Below are positions 59,565-64,000 of a DNA stretch of 64,000 nucleotides, in pieces; position 1 is the stretch's first letter, and the number at the start of each line of letters is the position of its first letter. The DNA is taken from assembly GCA_003246335.1 (NCBI GenBank), contig QKAR01000018.1:1-64000 (forward strand), read 5' to 3'. The notes beneath the pieces were generated by a model. The model saw only the letters and a program-made list of their open reading frames with translations. It was not told where the DNA came from and ran no database searches. Made by a program: the position numbers and the translations under genes. The DNA is from Spirochaetales bacterium (lineage in GTDB: Bacteria > Spirochaetota > Spirochaetia > Treponematales > Treponemataceae).

Positions 59565-60066
59565 TTTCCGTTACCTGCATCGGCGCGAGAAACTCGATAT
59601 CCTCGTCGGATAGTACGGCCCGGATATCGAGGATTACGATGAACTGATCCTCGACGTGCCCCATTCCGTCTATGAAACTTGTCTTCAGTTTCGACCCAAT
59701 TTTGGGTGGGGGCTCGATCTGGTCTTCCCGGATCGTGATGACTTTTTTAACGGTGTCGGCGAATATTCCCAACCGAAGGAAATTTTCCGTTTCTTCGTCG
59801 GCGCTCGCGGATATCTCCACCACGATGATCGCGGTGTCGCCGGTCACGACGGTCTCGCCCATCCCGAATTTCTGCTTGAAATCAAGAACGGGAACGACCG
59901 CGCCCCGCAAGTTCAGGATACCCTTCATGAAATCCGGCATTCTCGGGATGACGGTTATTTTGGGCACGACGAGAACTTCCCGCACGTCGGTAACGGGGAT
60001 CGCGTATTGATCGCCTGAAATAGTGAACGTCAGGAATTGATTCGACGTTTGATTCGCGTTTGCCAT
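59551..60066 (-). CDS. cheW: CheW-like coupling protein of the redox chemosensory cluster
   Basis: 171 residues with the CheW core: [20 protein letters not shown] and [20 protein letters not shown]. It differs well from the copy at 316-789 and probably couples the neighbouring receptors to CheA. AGGGGG lies ten bases before the ATG. It sits between two soluble chemoreceptor genes on the same strand and its end overlaps the start of the hydrogenase-like receptor. Confidence 0.92.
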   Translation of the reverse strand: MANANQTSNQFLTFTISGDQYAIPVTDVREVLVVPKITVIPRMPDFMKGILNLRGAVVPVLDFKQKFGMGETVVTGDTAIIVVEISASADEETENFLRLGIFADTVKKVITIREDQIEPPPKIGSKLKTSFIDGMGHVEDQFIVILDIRAVLSDEDIEFLAPMQVTENEPK

Positions 60067-60150
60067 AGCGGCATCCCCCTGATACTAGTATCTTTTATGG
60101 GAAGCGCCGATGCAACTTTTTTACGGCTGATTTTTTCGTTTCTTGGGTTT

Positions 60151-61455
60151 TTAGCCCAATTCCTCGGTTTTCCCCGCGTCAACGTCGATGGCGAGTACGC
60201 CGAGAAATTCCCCTTCAACCGACTTTACGGGTACGGCGACCGTGATGCATAGAGTGTTCGTCGCGCTCGAAAAATACGCGGGCGAAACGTACGGCTCCCC
60301 CGTCGACCGGGGTATCGCGAAATATTCCTTACCCGAACGCTTGACGCCGTACCCTTCGCCGCTTATTCTGCTCGCCTTCGCCGGATTACCGAGATTCGAT
60401 GATATTTGCGTTCCTTCCTCGTCCATGGCGTAAATGAGCTCAAAGGCTTTTGATTCGGCGAAGGCCGCCGAAAGCGTACGATCGAGAATTTCGCGATTTT
60501 GGAGTTCCCTTGGCGAAATCCGTTTCGCGAATTCGATCGTGCGATCGATCGCCGCGCGGCGATGGGCGGAGCCGCGCGCATCAAGGCTATTGAACGTGTC
60601 GAGCGTGGATTTTCGTAAGGCCGTGGCGAGTCCCGCCGCGGTATCTCCCTGCCCGACGATGAGCGAGCATTCGTCCGCAATGGCCCGTACGTCGGACGAG
60701 ATCGCCTGCTCGGCTTCCACGCGTTCGCGCGCGATGGCGCTGAATTCGGAAACGCTTTTTTCGGCGATTTCCGCGTTAGAGGCGATGCGTTCGAAGTCCC
60801 CGCTGAATCTGCGCGAAGCATCCGCCGCCGAGGACGCGGATGCCCGCGCGCTTTCGACCGAGGTACCCAACGCCCGAAGCCCTTGCTCGGCTTTTGATAC
60901 TTTTCTTAGTATTCCCTCGGAGAGTCGGCCCGATTCTTCCGACAACCGACGTATTTCGCGCGCGATCACGGAAAAGCCCCTTCCGTGATCCCCGGCTCTG
61001 GCCGCCTCGATAGACGTATTAATGGCTATGACGCCGATATTTTCCGTCGCGTTTTTAATCGCCTGAGAGTCCCTGACGACTTCCTCGATGAGCGACGAAA
61101 GTTCCCGGAGAAATGACGCGCTTTCCGTCGCTTGTGCGGACATGACCGCAATGTCGCGAGTGAGTTGCTCGACGTCCCTTTTTTTCCCTTTTGCCTGACG
61201 CGCCGTTTCCGCGATGGAGGAGGAGAGTTCAGCCGCGCGCGTCGAAAATCCGCCGAGTTCCGCAACCCCTTCTTCAAGCCGCATCTTTATGGCGCCGACG
61301 CTATTCTGTTGGTTCCGGACGGATTCCTTGAGCGATTCCATGCCGCGCTCCAGCGAACCGGTAATGCGGGCGCTCTCCAACGATGATTTGAAAATTGCAT
61401 CGGAAAGCGCCGCGTCGCTCGAAGCCGAGTTGTATTCTGTCGTGGTGTTTCTCAT
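60151..61455 (-). CDS. Soluble chemoreceptor with N-terminal signalling domain and C-terminal Cache-like sensor
   Basis: 434 residues from ATG 61455. No membrane segment. The MCP signalling region is at the N-terminal side, with hairpin tip near 136-172 (ATENIGVIAINTSIEAARAG). A sensor of Cache/PDC type lies at about 335-427, recognised from GKEYFAIPRSTGEPYVSP and then ITVAVPVKSVEGEFLGVL. Cache domains are normally outside the cell, before the membrane and signalling parts, so a cytoplasmic one at the C-terminus is unusual. I prefer ATG 61455 to GTG 61473, because the -10 box of a good promoter lies between them. No Shine-Dalgarno is seen. Confidence 0.85.
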   Translation of the reverse strand: MRNTTTEYNSASSDAALSDAIFKSSLESARITGSLERGMESLKESVRNQQNSVGAIKMRLEEGVAELGGFSTRAAELSSSIAETARQAKGKKRDVEQLTRDIAVMSAQATESASFLRELSSLIEEVVRDSQAIKNATENIGVIAINTSIEAARAGDHGRGFSVIAREIRRLSEESGRLSEGILRKVSKAEQGLRALGTSVESARASASSAADASRRFSGDFERIASNAEIAEKSVSEFSAIARERVEAEQAISSDVRAIADECSLIVGQGDTAAGLATALRKSTLDTFNSLDARGSAHRRAAIDRTIEFAKRISPRELQNREILDRTLSAAFAESKAFELIYAMDEEGTQISSNLGNPAKASRISGEGYGVKRSGKEYFAIPRSTGEPYVSPAYFSSATNTLCITVAVPVKSVEGEFLGVLAIDVDAGKTEELG

Positions 61456-61462
61456 TGAAGAA

Positions 61463-61491
61463 ACTATATCCACTCTTTAGTTGATTGGCAA
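61463..61491 (-). promoter_or_regulatory. Predicted promoter seven bases before the chemoreceptor ATG
   Basis: On the minus strand TTGCCA and TATAGT are separated by 17 bases; seven bases (TTCTTCA) separate TATAGT from ATG 61455. The mRNA should begin at about the start codon. It probably serves all three chemosensory genes. Confidence 0.65.
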
Positions 61492-61534
61492 CGCTTTATT
61501 TTAATTGCAGTCGACCTTTCAACTCCCGAAGCGA

Positions 61535-62872
61535 TTATCGTATGTTGAATAGCTCGCGGTGAAAGTCTCCGCTATTCATGCCCGCATTGATGAGGCTTCT
61601 CCTAAGGGTTTTCATGAATCCTGCGGGCCCGCAAAACCACACGCTTCCCTCTTTCCAATCGGGATTTTCCTCCATGATTTTTTCGCCGGTTAGTCGGCCC
61701 AAGCGCGCGCTATCCCAAATCTTGAGCTGGACGCCGGCCTTCGCGGCATCGGAGCGAATCTCGTCTTCGAGCCCGCCGTCGCTTCGAGAGACGGAGTAGT
61801 ACAGCGTTATCTTTGCGGTTCGGTCGCTTTTGGCGGCGAGCTCCCTCAATCGACCGATAAACGGAGTAATCCCGATGCCACCCCCGATCCAAATTTGGGA
61901 TTTTTTCCCGTCTACGAAATTAAACCTACCGTACGGTCCCTCTACGCGCACGACATCGCCTTCTTTGATCGAGGAAGGCAACCGTTTCGTATAATCGCCG
62001 AGTTCTTTAACGAAAAAATACAAGATTCTGCCGTCATTCCATTCCGATGCGATCGAAAATGGGTGAGGCTCGTCGAGGAATCTCGTTTTCAGAAACGCGA
62101 ATTGACCCGCGCGGTGCCCTATCCATTTTTTCTCGAGTTTAATGCCGATTTTTAGGGTACTCAGTTCGGGGTGTCTTTCGACGGTCACGACGGTCCCCCT
62201 TACTCGTCGGGCATTATTCGCGACGCGGAAGAAAATGAGAGTCGCGTAGACGGCGCCAATCGCCATCATGATCGCGGTGAGGACGCCGATTGGGCTGAGC
62301 CAGTACGCGCGTGTGAAAAGAACCGCTGAATGGAATACTAAGGCGAGATAAATGACGCTTTCAAGCCGATGCGAAAGGGCAAAAACCCGATAACCGATAA
62401 ATGTGAGCAACGCGATAAGCCCGAGTACTATCATTAGGTAAAACGCCCATTGGCTCGTCCAATGCGCGGGCCCCGTAAGTCGCTGAAGAAGGGTTTGCTC
62501 CGCAGTTCCGGGCCCCCCGTGTCCAGCGGGCCGTCCTCCACTCGACGCCATGATGCCGAACTGCATGAGAATCTTGAAGCCTGCGGCCAAAAACCAATGG
62601 ATGACGACGATCGCCATCGCAAGGATTCCCGCCCATTTATGGACCCGATACATCTTGTCGAGCCCACCCATAGCGCTTTCGAGCCAAACGGGTCGGGCCG
62701 CGAGCAGCACGCAGAGCGTGAGAAACCAAAAACCTAAAACGCCGGTAAGCTGAATAAAACCGTCGCGTAGGCCGAAAAACGTCGCCGTTTTGAAAGAGGC
62801 CCATCCTGTCAGCAACCAAAGTGCCGCAAGCGCCGCGCTAATGCCGGTTATTACGATAACATTTCTTCTCAT
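61535..62872 (-). CDS. Ferric-reductase-like flavocytochrome (transmembrane haem plus FAD/NAD domains)
   Basis: 445 residues. The N-terminal half has about six membrane helices with two His pairs, each 14 residues apart (78/92 in HKWAGILAMAIVVIH, 168/181 in HRLESVIYLALVFH, 13 apart), fit to hold two b-type haems. The C-terminal half is a ferredoxin-reductase module: HPFSIAS for FAD, IWIGGGIGITPFIG for NAD(P)H and a VWFCGPAGF end. It moves electrons from NAD(P)H across the membrane to Fe(III), oxygen or another acceptor. AGGGAG lies before the ATG. It is on the same strand, 80 bases after the MFS gene and just before the chemoreceptors. Confidence 0.88.
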   Translation of the reverse strand: MRRNVIVITGISAALAALWLLTGWASFKTATFFGLRDGFIQLTGVLGFWFLTLCVLLAARPVWLESAMGGLDKMYRVHKWAGILAMAIVVIHWFLAAGFKILMQFGIMASSGGRPAGHGGPGTAEQTLLQRLTGPAHWTSQWAFYLMIVLGLIALLTFIGYRVFALSHRLESVIYLALVFHSAVLFTRAYWLSPIGVLTAIMMAIGAVYATLIFFRVANNARRVRGTVVTVERHPELSTLKIGIKLEKKWIGHRAGQFAFLKTRFLDEPHPFSIASEWNDGRILYFFVKELGDYTKRLPSSIKEGDVVRVEGPYGRFNFVDGKKSQIWIGGGIGITPFIGRLRELAAKSDRTAKITLYYSVSRSDGGLEDEIRSDAAKAGVQLKIWDSARLGRLTGEKIMEENPDWKEGSVWFCGPAGFMKTLRRSLINAGMNSGDFHRELFNIR

Positions 62873-62952
62873 TCTCGGTTCTCCCTGGCGTATTCGTCCT
62901 AAATACGGGCGAGTTTGACCGATTCAAAGTATAGCGCCAGAATGTGAAGCAT

Positions 62953-64000
62953 TTATGAATTTTGCCGATTTTTCTCCGCTTCCGTATTGTCTCCGCGATT
63001 TTTGACAGTGAGATGTTTTGCTTTTTTTTTCGTCTTGATGAAAAAAACCGGTACGCAGCAGATAACCGTAAGCGCGGTCGCCACGAAAAAAACGTCGTTG
63101 ACCGCCTGCACGTAGGCGTCGACGCGCACTTGCGTCACGATGAGCGAGGAGCCGACCGTCGTAGCCGTGGATGGTGGCAATCCAGCGGACACGGCGAGCG
63201 CCCCCTTGAGTTGGTTCGACGCGAACGTGAACGTTTCCGAGTACCGGTCGAGGTTTTCGCCCGTCGTCATCGCGTGAAAAATATTCCGGTTCGAGACGAA
63301 GGCCCCGAAAATGGCGACTCCGAAACTCGCCCCGATTTGGCGCATGAGCGAGATCATCGCCGAACCGCGCGCAAGTTTGTCGCGCGGGAGCGAGTTTACG
63401 GAGACCGCCTGAATCGCGATGAAAAAAAGCCCGAACCCGAGACCTCGAAGGCAGATCGGCAAAATCAGCATCCATCGCGGCGGGACTGTCGTCAGGAGGG
63501 TGTTCATCCAAAAGCTCAGGATGACTGCGGCGAGGCCGACGAAGGCGGGCACTTTCGGGCTCAATCGATCGGAAAGCACGCCGGCGACCGGGGATGCGAA
63601 GCCTTGAATCAAGCCTTGCGGCAAGTACATCATTCCCGCCTGCAGAGCCGAGTAGCCGAGCGTGTTTTGAAGGTATACGGGAAAGACGAAGGTCGACCCC
63701 TGTAAAATTAGCCCGAGCACGAACAGGATGATGTTCGACATCGCGAAATTCCAATCCTTCAGCAACTCAAGGTTGATGAGCGGCTGAGACGAGCGGAGCT
63801 CGATCATCAAGAACGATACGAACGAGAAAAAGGCGACGCCAAAGCAGGTGAGGATGAACGGACTCGTCCATCCCCCGAGGTTCCATGACGCGTTTCCGTC
63901 GCTGAGCGCCAGGATGAGCGACACGAGAAAGATCGCGATAGTGAAGAATCCCGGAAAGTCGAACGCGCCGGCGTTTTTGCTCTTTACCTCGCGCTGAATC
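62953..64000 (-). CDS. MFS drug exporter of the DHA2 (EmrB/QacA) family, 5' end outside the window
   Basis: The C-terminal part of a 14-helix major facilitator; the reading frame is open to the right edge, so the start is missing. Visible helices include FILTCFGVAFFSFVSFLMI and NIILFVLGLILQGSTFVF, with LGYSALQAGMMYLPQG and the later RGSAMISLMRQIGASFGVAI typical of DHA2 proton-drug antiporters. The Lys/Arg/Asn-rich end is cytoplasmic. Substrate unknown. Confidence 0.85.
   Translation of the reverse strand, partial: IQREVKSKNAGAFDFPGFFTIAIFLVSLILALSDGNASWNLGGWTSPFILTCFGVAFFSFVSFLMIELRSSQPLINLELLKDWNFAMSNIILFVLGLILQGSTFVFPVYLQNTLGYSALQAGMMYLPQGLIQGFASPVAGVLSDRLSPKVPAFVGLAAVILSFWMNTLLTTVPPRWMLILPICLRGLGFGLFFIAIQAVSVNSLPRDKLARGSAMISLMRQIGASFGVAIFGAFVSNRNIFHAMTTGENLDRYSETFTFASNQLKGALAVSAGLPPSTATTVGSSLIVTQVRVDAYVQAVNDVFFVATALTVICCVPVFFIKTKKKAKHLTVKNRGDNTEAEKNRQNS

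Noticed and set aside
62889-62907. CGTATT/AATACG inverted repeat before the flavocytochrome gene as an operator
   Set aside because: Only six base pairs; too short to support without conservation, and the nearby TATACT has no clear -35.
1-64000. CRISPR arrays, toxin-antitoxin pairs, restriction systems and insertion sequences
   Set aside because: No repeat arrays, transposases or recognisable defence genes were seen.

Overview
The window is one continuous piece of a spirochaete chromosome, most like the Treponema group, with GC above 50% and GC-rich third codon positions. Four things point there: two tandem FlaA-type flagellar sheath proteins beside class II aldolase, a spirochaete-style flgB-to-fliJ operon, a PnrA/TmpC-like nucleoside-binding lipoprotein with its ABC transporter, and a reduced division cluster (mraZ-rsmH-ftsL-murF-ftsW-ftsQ-ftsA-ftsZ). 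Several blocks match gene orders I remember from T. pallidum. That is from memory, not a search. There is no CRISPR array, prophage or insertion sequence; apart from edge truncation all genes look intact.

Layout. 1-130: 5S rRNA at the end of an rRNA operon. 0.3-5.3 kb: cheW, a DegT-like protein without the PLP lysine, nadK, recN and a conserved unknown. 5.3-13.6 kb: a nucleoside uptake and salvage locus (nucleoside hydrolase, binding lipoprotein, ABC ATPase, two permeases, nucleoside phosphorylase, nitroreductase, YfbR-like HD phosphohydrolase). 13.7-25.5 kb: envelope, regulatory and housekeeping genes (OmpA-like protein, LysM/LytM protein next to a sigma-70 factor, DnaQ-type exonuclease, phosphoglucomutase, GH3 lipoprotein, RNA modification enzymes, HD-GYP phosphodiesterase, YaiI, ManA). 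25.5-27.5 kb: infC-rpmI-rplT continuing into a coiled-coil protein and zapA. 28-32 kb: fba, two flaA genes and a cyclic-nucleotide-domain histidine kinase. 33-41.7 kb: division cluster and a Xer recombinase. 41.7-55.3 kb: TPR lipoprotein, dprA, topA, xerC, hslVU and the flagellar basal-body operon. 55.3-57.2 kb: TGS/uridine-kinase fusion and tRNA-Arg(UCU). 57.3-64 kb: a redox/chemosensory block and part of an MFS exporter.

The most unusual system is at 57.3-61.5 kb on the minus strand. A 750-residue soluble protein joins two 4Fe-4S ferredoxin motifs, an [FeFe]-hydrogenase H-cluster domain, another four-cysteine Fe-S motif and a chemoreceptor signalling domain. The four H-cluster cysteines are present, but the usual proton-relay cysteine is replaced by proline. 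Its gene overlaps a cheW, and upstream lies a second soluble chemoreceptor with its signalling domain at the N-terminus and a Cache-like sensor at the C-terminus. I infer a cytoplasmic system coupling H2 or redox state to motility. A flavocytochrome reductase lies just upstream on the same strand.

Other points of interest are a set of genes whose -10 boxes lie 6-9 bases from the start codon with no Shine-Dalgarno (possible leaderless mRNAs), four 10-bp MraZ-type repeats running into the mraZ start, a hairpin at the predicted 5' end of the nucleoside-transporter mRNA and a terminator-like hairpin inside that operon, and a dprA-to-fliJ order that mirrors Bacillus subtilis without trmFO and codY.
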